This document shows, piece after piece, positions 37,384 through 45,187 of a stretch of 61,068 nucleotides of DNA. The DNA is from Sphingomonadales bacterium 39-57-19 (GTDB lineage Bacteria; Pseudomonadota; Alphaproteobacteria; Sphingomonadales; Sphingomonadaceae): positions 1-61,068 of the forward strand of contig NCJG01000012.1 in NCBI GenBank assembly GCA_002282385.1, given 5' to 3'. A program made the translations under genes and the position numbers. Every line of letters begins with the position of its first letter. Positions within the stretch are counted from its first letter, which is position 1. Below the pieces are notes generated by a model, which searched no databases, was not told the origin of the DNA, and was given only the letters and a program-made list of their open reading frames with translations.

Positions 37384-38378
37384 TCGATCTGACAGTCATT
37401 TGGGCCAGCATCATTGGCTTTGCCATCATTGCTTATGTCGTCATGGACGGCTTTGACCTTGGCATCGGCATATTGTTTCCCTTTTTCAAAGTGGGCAAGG
37501 ACCGCGATACCGCGATGAACAGTATCGCGCCTGTCTGGGATGGGAACGAAACATGGCTGGTGATGGGGGTCGGCGGTTTGCTCGCCGCCTTCCCGCTGGC
37601 GTACGCCATCATTTTACCTGCGCTCTATGCACCGATGATTGCGATGCTGCTCGGCCTTGTGTTCCGCGGCGTTGCGTTCGAATTTCGCTGGCGTGACCCC
37701 GCACATCGCGAACTATGGGACCGCGCGTTCACGCTGGGGTCGTTCATTGCCACCTTCGCGCAAGGGATAGCGCTTGGCGCGCTGCTCCAAGGCATTACCG
37801 TTGAAGGCCGCTCCTATGCCGGCGGATGGTGGGAATGGCTGTCGCCATTTAGCATTTTGACCGGCTTTGGGCTGGTGGTCGGCTATGCGCTTTTGGGCGC
37901 GTGCTGGCTAAACTGGAAAACTGAAGGCGCATTGCAGCGTCAGGCGGTCACGTATGCCGGGCGTCTGGGCATAAGCTTGCTTTTGATGATCGGCCTCATC
38001 AGCCTCGCCACGTTGACGCTTGAGGCGCAATATTATCTGCGCTGGTTGAGCTATCCGGGTGTGCTGGCAACGGCCATAGTGCCGATTGCCACCATCGCCG
38101 TGACATTCCTTTTCTATCGCAGCCTGCGCCAGACCAAAGACGCGCAGCCATTCTTCTGGGCACTCGCATTGTTCGGCTTATGCCTGATTGGCCTTGGCAT
38201 TTCGATCTGGCCAAACGTCATTCCGGCGCGGGTCACCATCTGGGAAGCAGCGGCGCCGCATCGCAGCCAAGTCTTCATGTTGATCGGCGCGTCTATCATG
38301 GTCCCGATCATCGTTGCCTACACCGCATGGTCCTATTGGGTGTTCCGTGGCAAAGTCGGCCACGACGGATATCATTGA
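37380..38378 (+). CDS. cioB: Cyanide-insensitive (bd-type) quinol oxidase subunit II
   Basis: The 332-residue second subunit, with eight or so membrane segments and the family block YVVMDGFDLGIGILFPF near the start and WDGNETWLVMGVGGLLAAFPLAYAI. Length is normal. It overlaps subunit I as ATGA and the following 33-residue peptide by one base. It is required for heme insertion and assembly of the oxidase. Confidence 0.94.
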   Translation: MIDLTVIWASIIGFAIIAYVVMDGFDLGIGILFPFFKVGKDRDTAMNSIAPVWDGNETWLVMGVGGLLAAFPLAYAIILPALYAPMIAMLLGLVFRGVAFEFRWRDPAHRELWDRAFTLGSFIATFAQGIALGALLQGITVEGRSYAGGWWEWLSPFSILTGFGLVVGYALLGACWLNWKTEGALQRQAVTYAGRLGISLLLMIGLISLATLTLEAQYYLRWLSYPGVLATAIVPIATIAVTFLFYRSLRQTKDAQPFFWALALFGLCLIGLGISIWPNVIPARVTIWEAAAPHRSQVFMLIGASIMVPIIVAYTAWSYWVFRGKVGHDGYH

Positions 38379-38479
38379 TGCCGCGCGCCAAACAATTGGG
38401 CTGGTTCTTCGGCATTTGGCTGCTGAGCGTCGCGGCGCTGGCGATCGTCGGGAGCGCTATCCGATGGGTATTGCTCTAA
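38378..38479 (+). CDS. DUF2474 / CydX-like small membrane subunit
   Basis: A 33-residue single-span membrane peptide (WFFGIWLLSVAALAIVGSAI, about 9-28) starting at an ATG that overlaps the cioB stop (TGATG). DUF2474 peptides sit after CIO-type cydAB genes, and CydX, its functional counterpart in Escherichia coli, stabilises cytochrome bd. Position, size and single span support the assignment. Confidence 0.8.
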   Translation: MPRAKQLGWFFGIWLLSVAALAIVGSAIRWVLL

Positions 38480-38505
38480 AGGGTTGAATGGGGAGTGGCG
38501 CAAAA

Positions 38506-39369
38506 ATGACCGAGATAAACAAAGGCCCCGAAGCGTTGAAGGGCGAAGATTGGGCGGGCGAGATGGGTGCGAAATGGCTTGCCAATCTCGCATGTTTTGA
38601 GGGCATGATTGCCCCGATTGGCGAAGCGCTTCTTCGGCAAGCCGATTTCAAACCCGGCGAACGCGTGCTTGATATCGGCTGCGGTGGTGGCGGGACGACA
38701 ATTGCCATAGCCAAGGCCGTTGCGCCTTCCGGCGAAGTTGTTGGTATCGACATTTCACCCGACTTGACGACCGCGTCTCTGCGGCGTGCCAAAGACGCTG
38801 GAATAACCAACATTGGGTTCATCTGCGCTGATGGAGCCACGGTCCAGTTAGAAGATGCCCCGTTTGACAGGCTCTTTTCGCGCTTTGGTAGTATGTTTTT
38901 TCCCGAACCGCATAAGGCCTTTGCAAATTTGCACAGTCTGCTGCGTCCCGGTGCGCGGATTGATCTGGCGGTCTGGGGTCCACCACGCGACAATTTGTGG
39001 ATGATGGAAATGATGGGCGTCGTCCGCCGCTATGTCGATATCCCCCCGGCGGTTCCCCGCGCGCCCGGCCCATTCGCCTTTGAAGATCTCGACTATCTGA
39101 ACGAAATTCTTGCGAGCGGCGGTTTTTCGGAAGCCAGCGTCGTCACCTATAATGGGCTTCAACCGATTGGCGGCATGAATGCCGCACCGCATGAAGCGGT
39201 ATCTTTTGTGCTGACTTCAATGGCGGCTGGACGCGCGCTAGAGGAACAAGGTGCAGATGTTCGCGCGGCAGCTGAAACGGATTTGGTCGAACTATTCCAA
39301 AAGCATTATGTAGCCGGGCAAGGCGTGATGATGCAGGGTAAGGCTTGGCTCGTGTCGGCGATTGCTTAG
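38506..39369 (+). CDS. Class I SAM-dependent methyltransferase
   Basis: A 287-residue cytosolic methyltransferase. Motif I is VLDIGCGGGGTT (54-65), followed by VGIDISPDL, GFICADGATVQLEDAPFDRLFSRFG and FFPEPHKAFANLHSLLRPG, the UbiE/Gcs1-like order. I chose the ATG at 38506 because GGGGAG lies upstream; an ATG at 38488 is possible. It is 26 nt after the oxidase unit and may be read through, but its substrate is not shown by sequence. No clear terminator follows until 39659. Confidence 0.82.
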   Translation: MTEINKGPEALKGEDWAGEMGAKWLANLACFEGMIAPIGEALLRQADFKPGERVLDIGCGGGGTTIAIAKAVAPSGEVVGIDISPDLTTASLRRAKDAGITNIGFICADGATVQLEDAPFDRLFSRFGSMFFPEPHKAFANLHSLLRPGARIDLAVWGPPRDNLWMMEMMGVVRRYVDIPPAVPRAPGPFAFEDLDYLNEILASGGFSEASVVTYNGLQPIGGMNAAPHEAVSFVLTSMAAGRALEEQGADVRAAAETDLVELFQKHYVAGQGVMMQGKAWLVSAIA

Positions 39370-39390
39370 AGATAATTTTTGTCTGAAACG

Positions 39391-39562
39391 CCGCTTTGGG
39401 CAGCAAAGGATCTATGCCTAAAGTATGGAAATCATTGGAGCGGACGAAGGGATTCGAACCCTCGACCCCGACCTTGGCAACATTCGGTTCGACGAACTTT
39501 CCACAATAAATCATATATTTATAAAGCTTCTGAAAAATCCGAACACGATCCGAACATTTTTA
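39391..39562. repeat. Boundary repeat copy 1 with tRNA-Gly 3' remnant
   Basis: About 165-170 bp imperfectly repeated at 50559-50731 in the same orientation. Its middle (39436-39480) is, on the minus strand, the 3' half of a tRNA-Gly(GCC): TTGCCAA anticodon loop, GAGGGTTCGAATCCCTT T-arm, acceptor strand CGTCCGC, U73 and CCA. The 5' half of the tRNA is missing and is replaced by unrelated AT-rich DNA with CCGAACACGATCCGAACAT. Such partial tRNA genes are left by tyrosine-integrase islands. The acceptor strand has decayed (CGTCCGC for CGCCCGC). Confidence 0.8.
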
Positions 39563-39658
39563 AAAGCAGTGCGCCTAGAATGCTTTGTACTTAATGTTTT
39601 GACGGTAGCCGCAGAATGCTGGACTATTCCCAGTGCGTCGTTCGAACGAACGCAATAT

Positions 39659-39681
39659 GCGCCGCTTGAGGCGCTGTTTTT
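39659..39681 (+). terminator. Intrinsic terminator upstream of the cco operon
   Basis: Stem GCGCC (39659-39663) pairs with GGCGC (39670-39674) over a GCTTGA loop, followed by TGTTTTT. It would stop transcripts entering from the methyltransferase side, isolating the FNR-controlled cco promoter that begins directly after it. Confidence 0.65.
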
Positions 39682-39688
39682 CTTCTAT

Positions 39689-39702
39689 TTGATCTGAATC
39701 AA
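39689..39702. promoter_or_regulatory. Perfect FNR/FixK box upstream of ccoN
   Basis: TTGATCTGAATCAA matches the anaerobox TTGAT-N4-ATCAA exactly. It is about 67 bp before the ccoN start, a normal class II activator distance from a promoter. No FNR or FixK gene is in the window, so the regulator is encoded elsewhere. Confidence 0.88.
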
Positions 39703-39769
39703 GGAAGATCATGCTGCGCCGACGCATGACAGCGGCAGAAGCCGTCATTTTGCGGCTCGGGGAAAGACT

Positions 39770-41428
39770 ATGGATAAGCTTGTGACACGCGTCGGCGTGT
39801 TGTTCGTCGTTGCGCTTCTGGCCTTTGTTGCAATGGTATTGGGCGTCGATCAGGCCTTTTCTGTTCATATGGGGATTGCCTGTGTCGCCGCACTGATCGC
39901 GATGGCAGTGTCGATGAATAAGTTCGATTTTCTAACCCAGCGCTTCCCCGTGCTCAGCGGCCCCTCTGTAGCATCACGCTATGATGATGATCCAATCCGC
40001 TGGGGGGTTATTGCTACGATGTTCTGGGGCATCGCGGGGTTCCTTGTGGGGCTGATCATCGCGCTTCAGCTGGCCTTCCCGCTGCTAAACCTCAATCTGG
40101 AATATACGACATTCGGCCGCTTGCGGCCGCTGCACACGTCAGCAGTTATCTTCGCATTTGGAGGCAATGCGCTGATCGCGACGAGTTTCTACGTCGTCCA
40201 GCGCACCTGCCGGGCGAGACTCGCCTTCCCCGGTCTCGCCCGTTTCGTCTTCTGGGGCTATCAGCTGTTTATCGTGCTTGCCGCCACCGGCTATCTTATG
40301 GGCGTTACCGAGGCCAAGGAATATGCCGAGCCAGAATGGTATGTCGATATCTGGCTGACCATTGTCTGGGTCAGTTATCTGGCGGTGTTTGTCGGCACTT
40401 TGGTAAAGCGCAAAGAGCCCCATATTTACGTCGCGAACTGGTTCTACCTTGCCTTCATCATCACCGTTGCGATGTTGCATCTGGTCAACAACCTGTCGAT
40501 GCCAGTCAGCCTCTTCGGCTCAAAAAGCTATAGCGCCTTTGCTGGTGTGCAGGATGCGCTGACCCAGTGGTGGTACGGCCATAATGCAGTCGGATTTTTC
40601 CTGACCGCCGGCTTCCTTGCCATGATGTATTATTTTGTGCCCAAGCAGGCTGAGCGTCCGGTCTATTCCTACCGGCTTTCCATCGTCCACTTCTGGTCAT
40701 TGATCTTCCTCTACATCTGGGCCGGGCCGCACCATTTGCATTACACCGCTTTGCCCGACTGGGCGCAGACGCTGGGGATGGTCTTCTCGATCGTCCTGTG
40801 GATGCCAAGCTGGGGAGGGATGATCAACGGCCTGATGACGCTGAACGGCGCATGGGACAAGATCCGAACCGACCCGATCATCCGTATGATGGTCATGGCG
40901 CTCGCATTCTACGGCATGAGCACTTTTGAAGGGCCGATGCTGTCGATCAAGGCAGTCAACAGCCTGTCGCATTACACCGACTGGACCATCGGCCATGTGC
41001 ATAGCGGAGCGCTCGGCTGGAACGGCATGATTACCTTTGCCTGCCTCTATTATTTGTTTCCGCGCCTTTGGGGACGCAGCCGCATGTATTCGTTGCGGAT
41101 GATCAACTGGCACTTCTGGCTCTCGACGATCGGTATTGTTTTCTATGCCTCGGCGATGTGGGTTGCTGGAATCATGCAAGGCCTGATGTGGCGTGAATAT
41201 GGAGCCGACGGCTATCTCGTTTACTCTTTTGCCGAGACGGTGGCGGCAATGTTCCCGATGTATGTCATCCGGGCCTTTGGCGGGCTGCTCTATCTCTGCG
41301 GTGCTCTGATCATGGTCTACAATGTCTGGATGACCGTTGCGGGCAGGCTCCGCGATGAAAAGGCGATGACCGAAACGCCACATAATCCCGACGCCGACCG
41401 CCCCTACGTCGCCGTTCCGGCCGAATAA
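39770..41428 (+). CDS. ccoN: cbb3-type cytochrome c oxidase subunit I
   Basis: The catalytic heme-copper subunit (552 residues, about 12-14 membrane segments) of the high-affinity oxidase used at low oxygen. Ligands are visible: [15 protein letters not shown] (heme b), [16 protein letters not shown] with the CuB His and the linked Tyr region, GPHHLHYT (CuB His pair) and [12 protein letters not shown] (heme b and b3). A long N-terminal segment before the core is typical of alphaproteobacterial CcoN. It is the first gene of ccoNOQP under the FNR box. Confidence 0.96.
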   Translation: MDKLVTRVGVLFVVALLAFVAMVLGVDQAFSVHMGIACVAALIAMAVSMNKFDFLTQRFPVLSGPSVASRYDDDPIRWGVIATMFWGIAGFLVGLIIALQLAFPLLNLNLEYTTFGRLRPLHTSAVIFAFGGNALIATSFYVVQRTCRARLAFPGLARFVFWGYQLFIVLAATGYLMGVTEAKEYAEPEWYVDIWLTIVWVSYLAVFVGTLVKRKEPHIYVANWFYLAFIITVAMLHLVNNLSMPVSLFGSKSYSAFAGVQDALTQWWYGHNAVGFFLTAGFLAMMYYFVPKQAERPVYSYRLSIVHFWSLIFLYIWAGPHHLHYTALPDWAQTLGMVFSIVLWMPSWGGMINGLMTLNGAWDKIRTDPIIRMMVMALAFYGMSTFEGPMLSIKAVNSLSHYTDWTIGHVHSGALGWNGMITFACLYYLFPRLWGRSRMYSLRMINWHFWLSTIGIVFYASAMWVAGIMQGLMWREYGADGYLVYSFAETVAAMFPMYVIRAFGGLLYLCGALIMVYNVWMTVAGRLRDEKAMTETPHNPDADRPYVAVPAE

Positions 41429-41440
41429 GGAGCCATCATC

Positions 41441-42187
41441 ATGACAAGCGACACCAAAACCGGAATGTTCAGCCACAAGAAACTGGAGCGCAATGTCACG
41501 CTGCTGGGGCTGTGTGCGCTGGGTGCCGTGGCGATCGGCGGTATCGTCGAAATCGCGCCATTGTTCTGGATCGACTCAACCGTCGAGAAGGTCGAGGGAA
41601 TGCGGCCATACACCCCGCTAGAGCTGACGGGCCGCAATATCTACATGCGCGAAGGCTGTTATGTCTGCCACAGCCAGATGATCCGCCCGTTCCGCGACGA
41701 GGTCGAACGTTATGGTGCATATAGCCTGGCGGCCGAGAGCATGTTCGACCATCCGTTTCAATGGGGGTCGAAACGCACCGGACCCGATCTGGCGCGTGTT
41801 GGCGGACGCTATTCGGACGAATGGCATCGTGCCCATCTCAAAGACCCGCGCAGCGTGGTGCCGGAATCCATCATGCCGCCTTATGCCTTTCTAGCCGAAA
41901 GGTCGGTCAAGGCGGGCGACATGTCTGCGCATCTTGCGGCGTTGTCGCGCGTTGGCGTGCCATACACCGATGCGGCTATCAAAGCGGCCGATGCCGATCT
42001 GATGGCCCAGGCCGACCCCAATGCTGATGGCGCCGCGCTAAAACAACGCTACCCCAAGGCGCAGGTCCGTGATTTCGATGGGAACCCCGCCAAGGTTACC
42101 GAAATGGACGCCGTTGTCGCCTATCTTCAAATGCTCGGAACGCTGGTCGATCGTCAAAAGGCCCAGGCACACGAGCAGCCGCGATGA
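41441..42187 (+). CDS. ccoO: cbb3-type cytochrome c oxidase subunit II (mono-heme cytochrome c)
   Basis: A 248-residue membrane-anchored cytochrome c that feeds electrons to CcoN. One N-terminal membrane span (about 20-40), then the heme c motif C73-Y-V-C76-H77 and the conserved [15 protein letters not shown], with the axial Met later. AAGGAG precedes the start. Its stop overlaps the ccoQ ATG (ATGA). Confidence 0.96.
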   Translation: MTSDTKTGMFSHKKLERNVTLLGLCALGAVAIGGIVEIAPLFWIDSTVEKVEGMRPYTPLELTGRNIYMREGCYVCHSQMIRPFRDEVERYGAYSLAAESMFDHPFQWGSKRTGPDLARVGGRYSDEWHRAHLKDPRSVVPESIMPPYAFLAERSVKAGDMSAHLAALSRVGVPYTDAAIKAADADLMAQADPNADGAALKQRYPKAQVRDFDGNPAKVTEMDAVVAYLQMLGTLVDRQKAQAHEQPR

Positions 42188-42357
42188 ACTATAACGATCT
42201 GCGGCACTTTGCCGACAGCTGGGGGCTGGTTGCGATGGGCATGATTTTTCTTGTCCTCGTCGCATGGCCCTTTCGCAAAGGGGCATCCGGGCGAAATCAC
42301 GACGCGGCGCATATCATATTCAGGGACGATGACGATGACCAAAAACAAACGGATTGA
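42184..42357 (+). CDS. ccoQ: cbb3 oxidase small subunit CcoQ/FixQ
   Basis: A 57-residue single-span membrane peptide: [19 protein letters not shown] opening, hydrophobic span about 14-30, and an acidic tail with RDDDDD. This is the FixQ pattern, and position between ccoO and ccoP is exact. It overlaps ccoO by 4 nt and ccoP by 23 nt. It supports assembly and stability of the oxidase; it is not catalytic. Confidence 0.88.
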   Translation: MNYNDLRHFADSWGLVAMGMIFLVLVAWPFRKGASGRNHDAAHIIFRDDDDDQKQTD

Positions 42358-43267
42358 TGCTCCAACCGGCACGCAAACAGTCGGTCATGAATGGGATGGC
42401 ATAGAAGAACTCGACACGCCGATGCCCCGCTGGTGGGTGTTCACCTTTTGGGGAACGATTGTGTGGGCGTTGGGCTATATCGTCCTCTTTCCCGCGATCC
42501 CGATGGTTAGCAGCGCAACCCAAGGTCTTTGGAACTGGTCGAGCCGTGGGCAGTTCGAAAAGGAATTGCAGGCCGAAGCAGTTCGTCGCGCGCCGATCAC
42601 AAGCGCGCTTGCGGCAATATCTGTCGAACAATTGGCGGGCGATGAACGGCTCTATCAGGCGGCCGTCGAAGGCGGACGCGCGGCGTTCAAAGTGCACTGC
42701 GTCCAGTGTCATGGTTCGGGTGCAGCGGGTTCGGCTGGCTATCCCAATCTCAACGATGACGACTGGCTGTGGGGCGGTGACATGCCTGCAATTCATTATA
42801 CGCTGACGAATGGCATAAGGCAGCCAGACCATGACGAAACGCGTTTTTCGCAGATGCCGGCTTTTGCGGGCGTGTTGAGCAATGGCGAAATCGACGCAGT
42901 GACATCCTATGTCCGTTCGTTGTCGGGTCTTGAAAAGGCAAGCCCAAAGTCGGCCATCGGCGCTGCATTGTTTTCCACCAACTGCGCGTCATGTCACGGC
43001 GTTGACGGTAAGGGCTTACGCGCATTCGGCGCGCCGAACCTGACCGATGGTATCTGGCTATATGGCGGGGACAAAGCGAGCCTGACGACAACCGTCAACA
43101 ATGCGCGCTATGGCGTGATGCCACGCTGGGACAATCGCCTCGATCCGGTGACGATCAAGATGCTGGCAGCCTATGTGCATTCGCTCGGTGGTGGGGAAGC
43201 CAATCCCGCGCCAGCGGCAACACCTGTACCCAAAGCGGCAAAGGTCGCATCCCATGTCCAACCCTAA
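42335..43267 (+). CDS. ccoP: cbb3-type cytochrome c oxidase subunit III (di-heme cytochrome c)
   Basis: A 310-residue membrane-bound di-heme cytochrome c. I use the ATG at 42335, 8 nt after AGGGA, within the end of ccoQ; an ATG two codons earlier is less well placed. There is one N-terminal span pair (about 33-60), then heme motifs C122-V-Q-C125-H126 and C217-A-S-C220-H221. The C-terminal Pro/Ala tail is of low complexity. It passes electrons from the periplasmic cytochrome pool to CcoO. Its end overlaps the ccoG start by 14 nt. Confidence 0.95.
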   Translation: MTKNKRIDAPTGTQTVGHEWDGIEELDTPMPRWWVFTFWGTIVWALGYIVLFPAIPMVSSATQGLWNWSSRGQFEKELQAEAVRRAPITSALAAISVEQLAGDERLYQAAVEGGRAAFKVHCVQCHGSGAAGSAGYPNLNDDDWLWGGDMPAIHYTLTNGIRQPDHDETRFSQMPAFAGVLSNGEIDAVTSYVRSLSGLEKASPKSAIGAALFSTNCASCHGVDGKGLRAFGAPNLTDGIWLYGGDKASLTTTVNNARYGVMPRWDNRLDPVTIKMLAAYVHSLGGGEANPAPAATPVPKAAKVASHVQP

Positions 43268-44723
43268 GGACCTCACGGGCCCGAACCAGCCGCTCTATGA
43301 AGCACGCAAGGGCGTCTATCCCAAGGCAGTCGACGGATTCTTCCGTCGGCTGAAATGGGGCATTATGGCGGTCACGCTGGCGGTCTATTATATCACGCCG
43401 TGGCTGCGCTGGGATCGCGGACCTTATGCGCCTGATCAAGCGGTCCTCATCGATCTGGCCAACCGGCGTTTTTACATGTTCCAGATCGAAATCTGGCCAC
43501 ACGAATTTTATTATGTCGTCGGCCTGTTGGTCATGGCGGGCATCGGGCTATTCTTGGTGACCAGCGCGGTTGGCCGCGCTTGGTGCGGCTATGCCTGTCC
43601 GCAGACCGTTTGGACCGATCTGTTCCTGCATGTCGAGCGCTATATTGATGGCGACCGCAACGCGCAGACCCGGCTGGAAAAGGCACCGTGGGGCCCGCAG
43701 AAAATCGCCAAGCGTCTCGGAAAATGGTCGGTATGGCTGTTTATCGCCTTTTGGACCGGAGGCGCATGGATCATGTATTTCGCCGACGCACCGACATTGG
43801 TGCGCGATTTCTGGTCTGGCGAGGCGGCGCCCGTTGCGTATGCGACGATCGGCATATTGACCGCAACAACCTTTATTTTCGGCGGCTTCATGCGCGAGCA
43901 GGTGTGCATCTATATGTGCCCGTGGCCGCGAATCCAGACTGCGATGATGGACGAAAAGTCGTTGCTCGTGACCTACAAGGAATGGCGTGGGGAGAAGCGC
44001 GGCAGTTTGAAGGCGGCGCAAGCCGATCCGGCTGCATTCGGCGACTGTATCGACTGCAACCAATGTGTCGCTGTTTGCCCGACAGGTATCGATATTCGCG
44101 AAGGGCCGCAGATCGGCTGCATCACCTGCGCATTGTGTATCGACGCCTGCGACAATGTCATGGCGCAAATCGGCAAGCCGCGCGGACTAATCAATTATTG
44201 CACATTGGACGATGCAGAGGTCGAAAAGGCGGGGGGCACGAGCCATCCCGTGCTGAAAACGCTTTTCCGTTCCCGGACGCTCATTTATTTCGGCATCTGG
44301 GTGAGCATTGGCCTCGCGATGCTGTTCACTTTGGGCCAGCGCACACGGCTGGACTTGGCGGTGCAACCGGACCGCAACCCGGTCTATGTCCGCCTGTCCG
44401 ATGGATCGATCCGCAACAACTACACGCTGAAAATCCGAAACATGGAAACGCGGCCGCGTATTGTCGATGTATATGTCGAGGGGCTGCCCGGCGCAGTCGT
44501 CTGGACACCTGCAGGCAAGCGCGAATTCGCGACGCAGCATATCCAGTTTGCTGTGGCGCCGGATGCCGTGCACAAAGTGCAATTGTTCGTAGCTGCTCCC
44601 GCTGAAGGCCCTGAGCATAGCGCGTTCACGATCAGCACCATCGCACGCACGGGCGACGAAAGCGGTGATAGCGACACGGTTGTGTTCGAAAGGCCGGAAC
44701 GCGAAAAAGAAGGCGAACAATGA
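43254..44723 (+). CDS. ccoG: cbb3 assembly ferredoxin CcoG/FixG
   Basis: A 489-residue membrane protein with five or so spans and two 4Fe-4S ferredoxin-type clusters: CIDCNQCVAVCPTGIDIREG and CITCALCIDACDNVM, plus CGYACPQTVWTD and CIYMCPWPR at the membrane. CcoG reduces Cu(II) to Cu(I) for the copper ATPase CcoI in cbb3 assembly in Rhodobacter. A periplasmic Ig-like C-terminal domain follows (about 380-480). I begin at ATG 43254, inside ccoP, with a weak AAAGG site. Confidence 0.94.
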   Translation: MSNPKDLTGPNQPLYEARKGVYPKAVDGFFRRLKWGIMAVTLAVYYITPWLRWDRGPYAPDQAVLIDLANRRFYMFQIEIWPHEFYYVVGLLVMAGIGLFLVTSAVGRAWCGYACPQTVWTDLFLHVERYIDGDRNAQTRLEKAPWGPQKIAKRLGKWSVWLFIAFWTGGAWIMYFADAPTLVRDFWSGEAAPVAYATIGILTATTFIFGGFMREQVCIYMCPWPRIQTAMMDEKSLLVTYKEWRGEKRGSLKAAQADPAAFGDCIDCNQCVAVCPTGIDIREGPQIGCITCALCIDACDNVMAQIGKPRGLINYCTLDDAEVEKAGGTSHPVLKTLFRSRTLIYFGIWVSIGLAMLFTLGQRTRLDLAVQPDRNPVYVRLSDGSIRNNYTLKIRNMETRPRIVDVYVEGLPGAVVWTPAGKREFATQHIQFAVAPDAVHKVQLFVAAPAEGPEHSAFTISTIARTGDESGDSDTVVFERPEREKEGEQ

Positions 44724-45187
44724 AAATTTTGGCAAACGGCAAGTTCACCGGCTGGCACATGACCGCAATCCTGGTCAGCTTCTTTGCCATTGTCATGGCC
44801 GTGAACTTTTACATGGCGCGCATGGCGCTTGGCACCTTTGGCGGAACGGTCGTCGATAACAGCTATGTCGCCAGTCAGAATTACAACCGCTGGCTGGCCG
44901 AAGGCGACAAGCAGGACGGGCTCGGCTGGGCTGTCAACGCGGTGCTGACTGCCGATCGTTTCGTGGTGATTGATGTTCAAAAAGACGGTCGGCCCTTACG
45001 AGGTGCGACTGCGATTGGTGATGCTGTGCATCCCTTGGGCCGCGCCGTCGATCAGCCGCTGGCGTTTGAAGCCACACCCGATGGCAAACTGGTATCAACG
45101 ACCGCGCTGCCCGTTGGACGCTGGAATGTGCAGATATCCGTGCGCCAAAGTGCCGACATCTATAAATTCGTAGAGCAGCTCCAGTGA
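44720..45187 (+). CDS. fixH: FixH-family cbb3 assembly protein
   Basis: A 155-residue protein anchored by one N-terminal membrane segment (about 13-35), with the remainder in the periplasm: NSYVASQNYNRWLAEGDKQDGLGW is the FixH signature. It overlaps ccoG (ATGA) and ccoI (GTGA). Known FixH proteins are needed for cbb3 oxidase maturation together with CcoG, CcoI and CcoS. Confidence 0.92.
   Translation: MKILANGKFTGWHMTAILVSFFAIVMAVNFYMARMALGTFGGTVVDNSYVASQNYNRWLAEGDKQDGLGWAVNAVLTADRFVVIDVQKDGRPLRGATAIGDAVHPLGRAVDQPLAFEATPDGKLVSTTALPVGRWNVQISVRQSADIYKFVEQLQ

Larger units (their letters stand above)
39370..39769. other. Island boundary and cco promoter region
   Basis: The 400 bp without a gene hold boundary repeat copy 1, a short near-palindrome around CGTTCGAACG (about 39631-39640), an intrinsic terminator at 39659-39681 and a perfect FNR/FixK box at 39689-39702 that faces ccoN. 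A ribosome site GGGGAAAG lies before the ccoN ATG. Confidence 0.6.

Noticed and set aside
38506..39369. Methyltransferase as a part of the sulfide module
   Set aside because: It follows by only 26 nt, but no link to sulfur chemistry is visible; kept as a separate gene.
39436..39480. Possible intact tRNA-Gly in repeat copy 1
   Set aside because: On the minus strand only the anticodon loop, variable region, T-arm and acceptor 3' strand are present; no D-arm or matching 5' acceptor strand follows. The same is true of 50606-50650.
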